A DNA stretch of 64,000 nucleotides, taken from Ramlibacter terrae. GTDB lineage: Bacteria; Pseudomonadota; Gammaproteobacteria; Burkholderiales; Burkholderiaceae_C. Under the pieces are notes generated by a model, which had not been told where the DNA came from, did no database searches, and worked only from the letters and a program-made list of their open reading frames with translations. Where the stretch lies: positions 4,960,001 through 5,024,000 of the forward strand of contig CP053418.1 of the NCBI GenBank assembly GCA_013127575.1. Direction: 5' to 3'. A program made the position numbers and the translations under genes. Shown here one piece after another: positions 10,116 through 19,423 of this stretch (positions are counted from its first letter, which is position 1; each line of letters begins with the position of its first letter).

Positions 10116-10932
10116 CAGACAACGCAACGCGCATCGCGTTCATCGGTGGCGGCAACATGGCCACCGCCATCATCGGCGGCCTGGTCCGCCAAGGCCTCGC
10201 GCCGGCGCAGATCGCCGTCGTCGAGCCTTTCGAGGAAGCGCGGCAGCGCCTCGACCAGCAGTTCGGCGTGCAGGCCGAAGCCGCGCCCGGCCCGGCGCTG
10301 GCCGGCGCTTCGATGGTGGTGTGGGCGGTGAAGCCGCAGACGTTCAAGGAAGCGGCGGCACAGGCCGGGCCGACGTCGGGCAGGCCCTGCACCTGAGCGT
10401 GGCCGCCGGTATCCGCTCGGACAGCATCGCCGCCTGGCTGGGCACCGAGCGGATCGTGCGCTCCATGCCGAATACCCCGGCGCTGGTCGGCAAGGGCATG
10501 ACGGCGCTGTATGCGCGTTCCGCCGTGACCGTCGCCGACCGCGACCGCGTCGAACAGGTGATCGCGACCACGGGCGAACACCTGTGGGTGGAGCAGGAGT
10601 CGCAGCTCGATGCGGTGACCGCGCTGTCCGGCTCCGGACCGGCTTACGTGTTCTATTTTCCGGAGGCGATGGAGCAGGCCGGCGCGGAGCTGGGCCTGTC
10701 GAAGGAGCAGGCGCGCCGCCCGGCCGTCGGCACTTTCGCGGGCGCGTCGGAGCTGGCGCGTGCTTCGGCCGATCCGCTGGCCACGCTGCGCGAGCGTGTC
10801 ACGTCCAAGGGCGGCACCACGTACGCGGCGCTGACCTCGATGGAACACGACGGCGTGAAGGCGCAATTCGTCGCCGCGATGCACGCGGCCTGCAGGCGGG
10901 CGACGGAACTCGGGGACGAGTTCGGCAGCTAG
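10112..10932 (+). CDS. proC: Pyrroline-5-carboxylate reductase (one frameshift)
   Basis: Last step of proline synthesis, reducing pyrroline-5-carboxylate with NAD(P)H. The Rossmann start is RIAFIGGGNMATAIIGGLVR; VVWAVKPQ, RSMPNTPALVGKGMTALYA, the ALSGSGPAYVFYF active-site loop and RERVTSKGGTTYAALTSMEH are all present. One base is missing near 10375, between EAAAQAGP and GQALHLSVAAGI. The repaired length is 273 residues. The ATG overlaps the stop of the preceding gene, so translation may be coupled. Confidence 0.93.
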
Positions 10933-11028
10933 TCAATCCGCGCATCCCCTGATCAAACCACCACCAAAGGTTTACACCACAGCCGGCAGCTTCCTAGAAT
11001 GGGCCGCGCCCCGAGAGCGCGTCAAACC

Positions 11029-11040
11029 AGGAGACAAGCC
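11029..11040 (+). promoter_or_regulatory. Ribosome-binding leader AGGAGACAAGCC before dctP
   Basis: The same 12 bases occur just before the starts of the Bug proteins at 57802 (57790-57801) and 63553 (63540-63551). AGGAG is a good Shine-Dalgarno sequence. Conservation of the following ACAAGCC is more than ribosome binding needs. Confidence 0.6.
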
Positions 11041-11043
11041 GCC

Positions 11044-12060
11044 ATGAAGCATCGTTCCCTTTCCGGAGGTCGCCGTGCCGTGCTCGCGGCTTCCGTCTTC
11101 GCGCTGGCGCTCGCCGGCGCGGCATTGCCCGCTTCCGCGCAGCAGGTCATCACCCTGCACGGCGCGTCGCAGTTCAACGACGACCACGCCTTCACCAAGA
11201 CCATGGTGAAGTTCGAGGAGCTGGTCAAGAAGTACTACGGCAAGCCGGTCAACTTCGTGCTGCACAAGAACAGCGAGCTCGGGCTGGAGAAGCAGTACTT
11301 CGAGTACATGTCGCAAGGCAAGGCCGTCGACTACGGCATCGTCTCCCCCGCGCACATGTCCACCTTCAGCAAGGCGGCGCCCTTCATCGACGCGCCCTTC
11401 CTGTTCCGCGACCTCGCGCACTGGAACAAGGTGCTCGACGCCGACACCTTCAAGCCCATCGCCGACGAGATCGCGCAGCGCGCCGACGTCATGCTGATCG
11501 GCTACGCGGGCGGCGGCGTGCGCAACATCTTCTCCAACAAGCCGGCGGCCAACCTCAACGACATCAAGGCGCTCAAGGTCCGCGTGCAGGGCGCGCCGAT
11601 CTGGAGCCGCGCCTTCACCGCCGTCGGCATGGCGCCCACCGTCATCGCCTACAACGAGGTCTACAACGCCATCCAGAACGGCGTGATCTCCGCCGGCGAG
11701 AACGAGGCGGCGGGCGTCGAGCAGATGAAGTTCAACGAGGTGGCGCCCAACCTGCTGATGACGCAGCACGCCATCACCATCCGGCCGCTGTGCTTCTCGG
11801 GCAAGACCTTCAAGGGCCTGCCGCCCGACCTGCAGGCGGCGATCGTGCGCGCCGGCAAGGAAGCCGGCGCCTATGGCCGGCAGGTGGAGTCGTCGGAAGA
11901 CGGCGCCAAGCTCGATGCCATGGAAAAGGCGGGCAAGCTCAAGCGCATCGCCTTCGCCGACCGCGCCAGGATGAAGCAGCTGGTCGACCCCGTGATCGCG
12001 GGTTACGCCAAGGAGATCGGCGCGGAGACGATCTACACCAAGATCAACGGCATCCAGTGA
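11044..12060 (+). CDS. dctP: TRAP transporter solute-binding protein, DctP family
   Basis: 338 residues with a Sec signal peptide (hydrophobic segment about 14-33, cleavage after ASA). It is a periplasmic receptor that delivers a small organic acid to the TRAP membrane subunits encoded next. Family features include LHGASQFNDDHAFTKTMVKF, the binding-site region KALKVRVQGAPIW (the conserved Arg usually contacts the substrate carboxylate) and NEVYNAIQNGVISAGEN. The frame is intact. The stop overlaps the GTG of dctQ. The substrate cannot be read from sequence; the downstream dioxygenase suggests a compound that is then oxidised. Confidence 0.92.
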   Translation: MKHRSLSGGRRAVLAASVFALALAGAALPASAQQVITLHGASQFNDDHAFTKTMVKFEELVKKYYGKPVNFVLHKNSELGLEKQYFEYMSQGKAVDYGIVSPAHMSTFSKAAPFIDAPFLFRDLAHWNKVLDADTFKPIADEIAQRADVMLIGYAGGGVRNIFSNKPAANLNDIKALKVRVQGAPIWSRAFTAVGMAPTVIAYNEVYNAIQNGVISAGENEAAGVEQMKFNEVAPNLLMTQHAITIRPLCFSGKTFKGLPPDLQAAIVRAGKEAGAYGRQVESSEDGAKLDAMEKAGKLKRIAFADRARMKQLVDPVIAGYAKEIGAETIYTKINGIQ

Positions 12061-12560
12061 GCGGCGGCGCCGGCGCCTGGCGCCGTTTCACCGCCGGCTT
12101 CGCGCGCCTGCTGGACTGGCTGCTCATCGCCACCGTCGCGATCCTGATCGTGCCGGTGACGATGCAGATCGTCTCGCGCTACACCGACCTGATCCCGCCG
12201 TACATCTGGACGGAGGAGCTCGCGCGCTTCGTGTTCATCTGGATGATCATGATCGGCGCGATGCTCGGCGTGCGCGAGGTGGCGCACTTCAACGTCGACA
12301 TCTGGGCCCGGCTCACCCCGCGGGGCGAGGCGGCCCTGAACCTGGTGACGCAGCTCGCCACGCTGGTGTTCGCGCTGGTGTTCGTGTTCTCCGGCATCGA
12401 GTTCACGCGTTTCGCCATCTTCCGGATCTCCGAGCTGGCGGAACTGCCGCTCTGGGTGATCCACGTCGCCTGGCCCCTCACCGGCCTGGCACGGATCGTC
12501 TTTCTGGGGGAGCAATTCGTGGACAACGCCCGCATCCTGTTCGCAAGGCAGCCGGCATGA
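12057..12560 (+). CDS. dctQ: TRAP transporter small membrane subunit, DctQ family
   Basis: 167 residues with four predicted membrane helices. Typical motifs are SRYTDLIPPYIWTEELARFV and IMIGAMLGVREVAHFNVDIW. I start it at GTG 12057-12059, which overlaps the dctP stop as GTGA; the frame has no better-placed ATG. The stop overlaps the dctM ATG. DctQ bridges the receptor-loaded complex and the large DctM channel. Confidence 0.9.
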   Translation: MSGGAGAWRRFTAGFARLLDWLLIATVAILIVPVTMQIVSRYTDLIPPYIWTEELARFVFIWMIMIGAMLGVREVAHFNVDIWARLTPRGEAALNLVTQLATLVFALVFVFSGIEFTRFAIFRISELAELPLWVIHVAWPLTGLARIVFLGEQFVDNARILFARQPA

Positions 12561-13876
12561 GCGGGGCGGTCCTGTCGCCCGGCGTCGCCAGCCTGATCCT
12601 CTTCTGCGTGTTCTTCGCCCTGATGGCGGTGCGGGTGCCGGTCGCGTTCGCGCTCGGCCTGGCGTGCCTGCCCATCCTGCTGATCGAGCCGCGGCTGTCC
12701 GCCATGACGCTCATGAGCGAGACTTTCAACGCCTACAACTCGTTCATCCTGCTGGCGGTGCCGTTCTTCCTGCTCACCGCCAACCTGATGAACGTGGGCG
12801 GCATCACCGAGAGGCTGCTGCGCCTGTCGCGCACGATGGTGGGCCACTTCCCCGGCGGGCTCGCGCAGATCAACGTCGTCCTGTCGCTGTTCTTCGCGGG
12901 CATCTCGGGCTCGTCCACCGCCGATGCCGCCAGCCAGTCGAAGATCTTCATCGAGGCGCAGCGCCGCGAAGGCTACGACGACAGCTTCTCGGTGGCGATC
13001 ACCGCGGTGTCGTCGGTGCTGGCGGTGATCATCCCGCCCTCGATCCTGATGATCGTGTGGGGCGGCGTGCTGTCGGTCTCGATCGGGGCGCTCTTCCTTG
13101 CCGGCATCATCCCCGGCCTGCTGCTGGTGGCGGTGCAGATGGCCACCGTGCATGCCTATGCCAAGGCGCGCAAGTACCCGACCTACCCGCGCGCCACCTT
13201 CATGGAGTTCCTGCGCTCCGCCGCGGTGTCCATCCCGGCGCTGATGACGCCCGTCATCATCATCGGCGGCAAGATCTTCGGCTGGTTCACCGCCACCGAG
13301 TCGGCGGCGATCGCGGTTCTCTACGCCGGCGCGCTGTCCATCTTCGTCTACCGCGAGATCGACTTCAAGGGCGTGCTGGGCGCCTTCGCCGACACCGGCA
13401 GGTTCGCATCGGTCACGCTGTTCTGCGTGGGCACCGCCAGCGCCTTCGGCTGGCTGATGGCGTACTACAAGATTCCCGAAGCGCTGCTGTCCGGCGTGGC
13501 TGCGTGGGGCATGGGCTGGATCCAGACCGGGCTGTTCATCGCCTTCGTGTTCCTGGTGGTCGGCTGCTTCCTCGACGCGATCCCGGCCATCATCATCGTC
13601 GGCACCATCCTGCAGCCGATCGCCGCGGCGGCGCACATCGATCCGGTGCACTTCGCGATGATCGGCATCGTCTCGCTGGCCTTCGGGCTGGTGACGCCGC
13701 CTTACGGGCTGTGCCTGATGATCTGCTGCAAGATCGCCGAGATGCGGCTGGCCGACGCGCTGAAGGACGTCATGCTGATGCTGCTGCCGATGATCGGCGT
13801 GCTCGTGCTCGTCATCATCTGGCCGCAGCTGGTGCTGTTCCTGCCGTCCATGGTCTCGCCCGAATTCCTCAAGTAG
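12557..13876 (+). CDS. dctM: TRAP transporter large permease subunit, DctM family
   Basis: 439 residues, about twelve helices, with no frameshift. Signature stretches are AVPFFLLTANLMNVGGITER, HFPGGLAQINVV, SGSSTADAASQSKIFI and the late VTPPYGLCLMICCKI. It catalyses Na+-coupled uptake of the acid captured by DctP. The start overlaps the dctQ stop (ATGA). The gene cluster dctP-dctQ-dctM is complete. Confidence 0.94.
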   Translation: MSGAVLSPGVASLILFCVFFALMAVRVPVAFALGLACLPILLIEPRLSAMTLMSETFNAYNSFILLAVPFFLLTANLMNVGGITERLLRLSRTMVGHFPGGLAQINVVLSLFFAGISGSSTADAASQSKIFIEAQRREGYDDSFSVAITAVSSVLAVIIPPSILMIVWGGVLSVSIGALFLAGIIPGLLLVAVQMATVHAYAKARKYPTYPRATFMEFLRSAAVSIPALMTPVIIIGGKIFGWFTATESAAIAVLYAGALSIFVYREIDFKGVLGAFADTGRFASVTLFCVGTASAFGWLMAYYKIPEALLSGVAAWGMGWIQTGLFIAFVFLVVGCFLDAIPAIIIVGTILQPIAAAAHIDPVHFAMIGIVSLAFGLVTPPYGLCLMICCKIAEMRLADALKDVMLMLLPMIGVLVLVIIWPQLVLFLPSMVSPEFLK

Positions 13877-13878
13877 CC

Positions 13879-14733
13879 ATGCCGGCGTTCCGTTCGCTGC
13901 ATCCCTTCGGGACGGAGACCCCGGACGCCGACCTGCGGCGGCTGTCCGATGCCGGGTCCGCCGACCTGCAGCGCGCCTTCTACGCCCACCAGGTGCTGGC
14001 GGTGCGGGCGCAGGACCTGACCGCCGCGCAGTTCCTCGCCTTCGCGCGCCGCCTCGGCCCGCCGCAGCCGCACGTCATCGACCAGTTCCACCATCCGGAG
14101 GCCGCCGACATCCTGCTGCTGTCGAACGTGAAGGTCGACGGCAAGCCGACCGGGCTGCAGGACGCCGGCTCCTACTTCCACACCGACTATTCCTACCTGC
14201 CGGTGCCGGCGCGCGCCACCACGCTGTACTCCCGCGTCGTGCCGGAAGTTGGCGGGGACACGCTGTTCGCCAACCAGCTCGCGGCCTACGACGACCTGCC
14301 CGATGCGATGAAGAAGCGCATCGAACCGCTGCTGGCGATCCACCATTACGGCAACCGGCACGACCTCGACGAGGCCAGCCGCACCGCGGCATCGCCGCTG
14401 AACGCGCAGCAGAAGGCGAAGATGCCGGTCATCACGCACCGCATCGCGCGGCCGCATCCGGTCACCGGCCGCAAGGCCCTGTACGCGGTGTCGGGCAGCT
14501 CCTTCGGCATCGAGGGCATGCCCGACGACGAGGCGCGCGACCTGCTCGACGAACTCGCGGCCCACGCGACGCAGGCGCGCTACCAGCTTCGCTTCCGCTA
14601 CGGCGTCGGCGATGTGGTCGTGTGGGACAACGCGGCCCTGCTGCATTCGGCGACGCTGACGGACCCGAAGCACGCGCGCACGCTGTGGCGCGTCACGGTG
14701 CTCGAATCCGGCCCGCGGCCCGTGCTCACCTGA
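13879..14733 (+). CDS. TauD/TfdA-family 2-oxoglutarate-dependent dioxygenase
   Basis: 284 residues. The iron ligands appear as HTDYSY (HxD, about residues 99-101) and a C-terminal His in NAALLHSATL. TLWRVTV carries the 2-oxoglutarate-binding Arg. This family hydroxylates sulfonates, aryloxyacids or similar acids to release sulfite or glyoxylate. The gene starts 2 bases after dctM, so it is co-transcribed with the TRAP system and probably acts on the imported compound. The real substrate is unknown. The 3' end overlaps the convergent gene by 8 bases. Confidence 0.88.
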   Translation: MPAFRSLHPFGTETPDADLRRLSDAGSADLQRAFYAHQVLAVRAQDLTAAQFLAFARRLGPPQPHVIDQFHHPEAADILLLSNVKVDGKPTGLQDAGSYFHTDYSYLPVPARATTLYSRVVPEVGGDTLFANQLAAYDDLPDAMKKRIEPLLAIHHYGNRHDLDEASRTAASPLNAQQKAKMPVITHRIARPHPVTGRKALYAVSGSSFGIEGMPDDEARDLLDELAAHATQARYQLRFRYGVGDVVVWDNAALLHSATLTDPKHARTLWRVTVLESGPRPVLT

Positions 14734-15810
14734 GCCCTTCCCACCAGCGCCTGTTTTCGCGCGGCTTGCCGAGCGTCAGCACTTCGCCGATCTCGGGCGT
14801 GGCCAGCGCGATGCCGCGCTGCTGCGCCAGCGCCGCCACGCGCTCCAGCGGCTCGCGCCAGCCGTGGAAGGCCAGGTCGAAAGTGCTGTTGTGCACCAGT
14901 ACAGCGTGCGCGCGCGCAGGTCGCCGAAGGCCTGCACCGTCTCCTCGGGCGTCATGTGCACGGTGGGCCAGTAGCTGTCGTAGGCGCCGTTCTCCATCAG
15001 CGCGATGTCGATCGGCCCGAGCCGCTTGCCGATTTCGGTGAAGCCGGGAAAGTAGCCCGTGTCGCCGCTGTAGAAGATGCGCTCCTCGCCGCTGCGCAGC
15101 AACCACGAAGCCCACAAGGTTCGGTTGCGGTCCCACAGCGTGCGGCCCGAGAAATGCTGCGCCGGCGCGGCGGTCACCACCACCTCGCCCCAGCGCCGCT
15201 CTTCCCACCAGTCCATCTCCTCGATGCGGTCGGCGGGCACGCCCCAGTCGCGCAGCCGCGCGCCCACGCCGAGCGGCACGAAGTAGCGGCCGACGCGTTC
15301 CTTCAGCGCGGCGATCGTCGGCACGTCGAGGTGGTCGTAGTGATCGTGCGACAGCACCAGGCCCTCGATGGCGGGCAGGTCTTCCAGCGCCAGCGGCGGC
15401 ACGTGGAAGCGCTTGGGACCCAGCCACGAGAACGGCGAGGCACGCGGCCCGAACACCGGGTCGATCAACCAGAACTTGCCGCGCAGCTTGAGCAGGTGCG
15501 ACGAGTGTCCCAGGCGCACGATGTGGTTCGCGGCGGGATCCAGCGCGGCGAGCGCGGCCCGATCGAGCTTGCGCACTGGCACGGCGTCCACCGGCACCGT
15601 GCCTTCCTTGCGCTCCAGCAGGAAGCGCGACCAGATGTCCCAGCTCGAGCGATGCGGCTTCGCATCGGGATTCGGCGGGTTCTGGAACTCGCAGCCCTGC
15701 CCGCGGAACTGCGGCGACTTCAGGAAGCGCGGATCGCAATCCTGCGCATGCGCGGCCAGCGCCAGCCAGGCGGCGACCAGCGGCAGCCAGCGCACAATGG
15801 TTCTTCTCAT
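14726..15810 (-). CDS. Exported metallo-beta-lactamase-fold hydrolase (NAPE-PLD/UlaG-like, one frameshift)
   Basis: Starts MRRTIVRWLPLVAAWLALAA HAQ, a signal peptide cleaved near AHA. The metal-binding motif is SHDHYDHLD (HxHxDH), preceded by GHSSHLLKLRGKFWLIDPVF and followed by FYSGDTGYFPGF. The pattern resembles the N-acyl-phosphatidylethanolamine phospholipase D-like branch, so a lipid or phosphodiester substrate is possible. One C is missing near 14897 (TACTGG for TACCTGG); the remaining LVHNSTFDLAFHGWREPLER to the end is then in frame. The repaired length is 361 residues. Confidence 0.85.
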
Positions 15811-15853
15811 GCGCGCAGGATAGCCGTTCAGCCGGACCCGGCAGCCTGGCCCT

Positions 15854-16004
15854 TCAGGGCGCGTTGACGGCCTGGTAGCGCTCCACGGCAGGCCCACGAG
15901 GCTTCGTGGACCGCGCAGGGTGAGGTCGACGCGACGGACGACGGAACGGAAGTGGCACAGCCCGCCAGCGCGAGCAGCACAGCGATGCCGAGCGCCTTGG
16001 CCAT
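15854..16004 (-). CDS. Small lipoprotein, 50 residues after repair
   Basis: MAKALGIAVLLALAGCATS is a clear lipoprotein signal with lipobox LAGC. The mature part is only about 35 residues. Restoring two bases near 15893 (TGCCGTGG to TGCCAGGTGG) gives ...EASWACQVERYQAVNAP and a stop at 15854; without repair the frame runs to 15828. Three further cysteines are present. Function unknown. It lies between two unrelated genes and too short to place in a family from sequence alone. Confidence 0.6.
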
Positions 16005-16074
16005 GGAAATTCCTTGGAGATCGGGGGACAAGCGACCAGCGTACCGGGTGCCGCCCCCGCCTGCCTGTCGGACG

Positions 16075-17159
16075 TCAGGCCTTGCGCGCCCCGCTGATCA
16101 TGTACTGCTCGGCGGCGCCGTCGTTCACCGACGACCACAGCACTGGTCGGCCGGGAAGCCGCTCCACTGCGCGTGCACCTTGCGGAAGGTCTCGTTGGCC
16201 GCGGACTGTTCCTTCATCACGTCGTCGCTGGCCTTGCGCATCGCGTCCATGATCGGGCGCGACCAGTACCCGAGCTTCGCGCCGCCGCCGATCAGGCGCC
16301 GCAGCGCCGGCACGTTGGTGGCGTCGTACTTGGCCAGCATGTCGGCGCTGGCCTGCGCGCAGGCCGCTTCGAGCACGGCCTTGTACAGCGGCGGCAGCGC
16401 ATCCCGTGCCGGCTTGCCGACGATGAAGCACAGCGAGGCGCCGCGCTCCAGCACGCCCGGCGCGTAGTAGTACTTGGCCACCTTCGCCAGGCCCAGCTTC
16501 TCGTCGTCGGCGGGGCCGACCCACTCCACCGCGTCGATGGTGCCCTTCTCCAGCGCCGGATAGATGTCCGAGGCGGCGATCTGCTGCGGCGTGGCGCCGA
16601 GCTTGGTGTAGATGTGGCCCAGGAAACCGGCCGCGCGGATGCGCAGGCCCTTGAAGTCGGCCGGCGTCTTGATCTCCTTGCGGAACCAGCCGCCCATCTG
16701 CGCGCCGGTGTTGCCGCAGGGGATCTGCACGACGTTGAACTTCGCGTAGATCTCGCGCATCAGGTCGAGGCCGCCGCCGTGCTGCATCCACGCGGTGTGC
16801 TGGCGCGGGCTCATGCCGAACGGGACGCCGGTGTCGAACACGAGCGCAGGTTCCTTGCCGATGTAGTAGAAGCCGGCCGTGTGCCCGCATTCCACCGTGC
16901 CGTTCTGCACCGCATCCGGGATGGACAGCGGCGGCACCAGTTCGCCGGCCCCGTGCGCGGTGATCGTGAACTTGCCGTCGGTCAGCTTGCCCACCGTGGC
17001 GGCGATGGACTCGGCGCCGCCGAACACCGTGGCCAGCGCCTTCGGAAAGCTCGACGGCATGCGCCAGCGGATGGTGGGCTGCGCCTGCGCCATGGCGGGC
17101 GCGGCCAGCGTTGCGGCGGCGGCGGCGGCCGTGCCGCTGATCAGGTTGCGTCTTTTCAT
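16075..17159 (-). CDS. TRAP solute-binding protein, FcbT1-like, without its own permease (one frameshift)
   Basis: 361 residues after repair. The N-terminus MKRRNLISGTAAAAAATLAA is a signal peptide with a twin-arginine-like RR. The mature start TIRWRMPSSFPKALATVFGG is characteristic of the mannitol/chloroaromatic-type TRAP receptors. GLRIRAAGFLGHIYTKLG and DAVEWVGPADDEKLG follow. One G is missing near 16147 (CCAGTG for CCAGGTG), after which LWSSVNDGAAEQYMIS completes the protein. No DctQ or DctM gene is adjacent, so it may use another permease. It is in one transcription unit with the class II aldolase upstream. Confidence 0.88.
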
Positions 17160-17176
17160 TTTGGTTCCTCGGGAGT

Positions 17177-17974
17177 TCAGTTCAGGGACGGGTGCTGCGC
17201 CGCGCCCTGCAGGCAATCCGGCGCTTCGCGCAATGCGCGGCGGGCGAAGTACTGGAAGGTCAGGCCGGTGATCTGCGGCTTGAGCAGGAAATCCCGCGCC
17301 TCGCGCGCCAGTTCCGGCTTCACTTCGCGCACGGTGCCGATGGCGGCGGCGCGCACCTGCGCATCGGCCGCCTGTTCCAGCCAGATCGCCAGCACGGCCG
17401 CTTCCTCGATGGTGGCGCCGGCCGTCAGCAGGCCGTGGTGCGCCAGCAGCAGCGCCTTGCGGCTGCCCAGCGCGCCCGCGATGATCTCGCCTTCGTTGTC
17501 GGCGATCGGCAGGCCCGGCCAGTCGCCGAGGTAGCCGCAGTTGTCGTGGAAGGGCGTGGCGTCCATGTGGCCGACGGCGAGCCGCTGGCCCGTCATCGAC
17601 AGCGCCGTCACCGCCGGCGGATGGGTGTGGACGATGCTCTGCACGTCGGGCCGCACCCGGTACACCCAGAGGTGGAAGCGCACCGCCGGGTTGGGCAGCG
17701 AAACGCCGTCCAGCGCCTGCAGGTCGTCGTCCACCAGGATCAGGTCGGCGGGCGTCACCTCGTCGGCGCCGATGCCGAACTTGGGCGTCCAGTAGGTGCC
17801 CGGCCGTTCGCCGCGCATCGTGATCTGCCCGGCGAGGCCGCCGTGCCAATGCCCCAGCGCGCCGAGCATGCGGCAGGCGAGCACCAGCTTCTCCAGAGGG
17901 CTGCGCGTGTCGGGCGCCAGCTTGCGCTCCATCTCGGCGTCGAGCCGCTCGCGCGTGGTCGTCTTGTCTTCCAT
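17177..17974 (-). CDS. Class II aldolase/adducin-family protein
   Basis: About 265 residues. Zinc ligands appear as SIVHTHPPAVTALS (HxH) and LLAHHGLLTAG. The family includes L-ribulose-5-phosphate epimerases, fuculose aldolases and decarboxylase-like relatives; here the short length and PEDK-type N-terminus do not settle which. I prefer ATG 17972-17974 over the upstream ATG at 18013, since the longer form would place the promoter and operator inside the gene. It is expressed from 18020-18047 and followed after 17 bases by the orphan TRAP receptor. Confidence 0.85.
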   Translation of the reverse strand: MEDKTTTRERLDAEMERKLAPDTRSPLEKLVLACRMLGALGHWHGGLAGQITMRGERPGTYWTPKFGIGADEVTPADLILVDDDLQALDGVSLPNPAVRFHLWVYRVRPDVQSIVHTHPPAVTALSMTGQRLAVGHMDATPFHDNCGYLGDWPGLPIADNEGEIIAGALGSRKALLLAHHGLLTAGATIEEAAVLAIWLEQAADAQVRAAAIGTVREVKPELAREARDFLLKPQITGLTFQYFARRALREAPDCLQGAAQHPSLN

Positions 17975-18005
17975 CGGGTTCTCCAGCGCCGGCGGCGCAA
18001 CATCG

Positions 18006-18056
18006 GTCAACAAGTTGACTCTATCGCCGTTCGTTGATCCAAGTCAACAAGTTGAC
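18006..18056. promoter_or_regulatory. Paired operators GTCAACAAGTTGAC between aldolase and XRE-cupin gene
   Basis: Two identical 14-mers, GTCAACAAGTTGAC, lie at 18006-18019 and 18043-18056. Each is a 6-bp inverted repeat around AA. They are 37 bases apart start to start and flank the promoter of the aldolase gene. The divergent XRE-cupin regulator at 18096 is the obvious candidate to bind them. Confidence 0.75.
18020..18047 (-). promoter_or_regulatory. Promoter of the aldolase-TRAP receptor unit
   Basis: On the minus strand TTGACT (18042-18047) and GATAGA (18020-18025) are separated by 16 bases. The -35 overlaps the distal operator and the proximal operator lies just past the -10, the layout expected for direct repression. 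Confidence 0.6.
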
Positions 18057-18095
18057 CTGTGCGAACATCGCGGGTTTCCACCAAGACGGACGGCG

Positions 18096-18678
18096 ATGGC
18101 GAGGAACACACGGGCGCAGGCCGGGGCACCGGGCTCGCTGCTGCTGGGCGCGCGGCTGCGCCAGCTGCGGCGCACCAAGGGCCTCACGGTCGAAGACTGG
18201 CGCGCGCCGTGGACGTCGACAAGGCGCACATCTCGCGCATCGAGAACGACCTGAAGACGCCGTCGATCGCCACGCTCGCGCAGATGGCCAAGGCGCTCGG
18301 CGTCTCCATCGGACACCTGCTCGGCGAGACGCTGGACAAGGAAGAGATCAAGATCACGCGCGCGTCCGAGCTCGGCGAACGCGCGCAGGCGCAGGAGCCG
18401 GCGCAGCACCAGTTCCTGCCGCTGCTGCACGGCGACGCGGTCAGTTCGTTCGAGGCGTTCCTGCTCTATCCCGGCGCGGATGCGGGGCTGACGGAAGCAC
18501 GGCACGCGGGCCAGAAATGCTCTACATCCTCTCCGGCACGGTGGAGGTGGTCTTCCACGACCATTCGGTGCAGGTCGGCAAGGGCGACTGCATCCACTTC
18601 CCCGGCTACCTGCAGCACCGGCTGCGGCGGGTCGGGCGTGCCAAGGCGGTCGCGCTGCTGGTGCTGTCGAACGCCTGA
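18096..18678 (+). CDS. XRE-family regulator with C-terminal cupin domain (two frameshifts)
   Basis: 194 residues after repair. An N-terminal helix-turn-helix (LLGARLRQLRRTKGLTVEDL, then DKAHISRIENDLKTPS and LAQMAKALGVSIGHLLGE) is followed by a small beta-barrel cupin (MLYILSGTVEVVFHDHSVQV to GDCIHFPGYLQHRL). Such proteins sense a small ligand in the cupin and control neighbouring catabolic genes. Indels lie near 18204 (C lost from CCTGG) and 18511 (G lost from CCAGG). It is divergent from the aldolase gene, with two operators between them. Confidence 0.87.
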
Positions 18679-18681
18679 ACG

Positions 18682-19423
18682 TCAGGCGTTCGGCCCCAGC
18701 CGCATCAGCTCGAAGGTTTCCGCATACGGCTCGGCCAGGCCGAGCGACTGCGCGGCCTGCCGGTTGACCTCGAGCACGCGCGCGTCGAACCCGGTGCCGC
18801 GCGTGCGCAGGTTGCGCGCCTGCTGCGAGCGGTGGCAGCGCAGCAGCCGCGCCTTCCACGCGGCCTCCCCTTCGCCGAATGCGAAGTACAGGTCGACCCG
18901 CATGCCCAGCGTCTTGGCGTCTTGATTCAGGCAAGCCCAGCCCTGCAAACCGAGTTCGGCGGCCAGTGCCGTCGTCGCCGCGAAGGTGCGCTGGTGCGTC
19001 CGGTTGCTGTCGTTGCCGTGCGGCAGGAACAGCAGGTCGAAAGGCTGTTCCGCCAGCCAGCCAGCCGCAGCGGCGCGACGTCGTCGCTGCCGCCGCCCCA
19101 CATCCGCAGGAAGCGCAGCCGCTCCGGCGCCAGGCCGAACAGCGCGCAGCTCGCGCGTTGCTCCGCCTCGCGCAGCGCAGCCTTGGCGTCGTCGCCGCAA
19201 GCGCCTTCGAAACCGTCTTCGACGCCGCTCGCGCCGGTCGTCAGCACCGCCACGTGCAGCGCGTGCCCCTGCTCGTGCAGGTGCCGCAACGCGAGGGCGA
19301 TGGCATCGAAGTCGTCGGGATGCGGCGCCACCACGCCGATCGAGAGCGCACGCGAAAACGCCAGCGCGCGCAGCAGCGCTGCGCGGCCGGCGAATTCAGG
19401 AGCGGATCGGGTTCGTCGATCAG
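18682..19423 (-). CDS. PIG-L family deacetylase (frameshifted, start uncertain)
   Basis: Zinc-dependent N-acetyl-sugar deacetylase fold: GVVAPHPDDFDAIALALRHL carries the PHPDD metal motif, and FLPHGNDSNRTHQRTFAATT the later His motif. Two CCTGG-type deletions (near 19062 and 19393) must be repaired to read PLRLAWLAEQPF and, at the N-terminus, DEPDPLLNSPGRAALLRALA. No ATG, GTG or TTG precedes this in frame; CTG 19421-19423, overlapping the stop of the repeat-protein gene, is the only candidate, so another error may hide the start. The substrate is unknown; family members act on lipid-linked or small glycosides. Confidence 0.75.
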
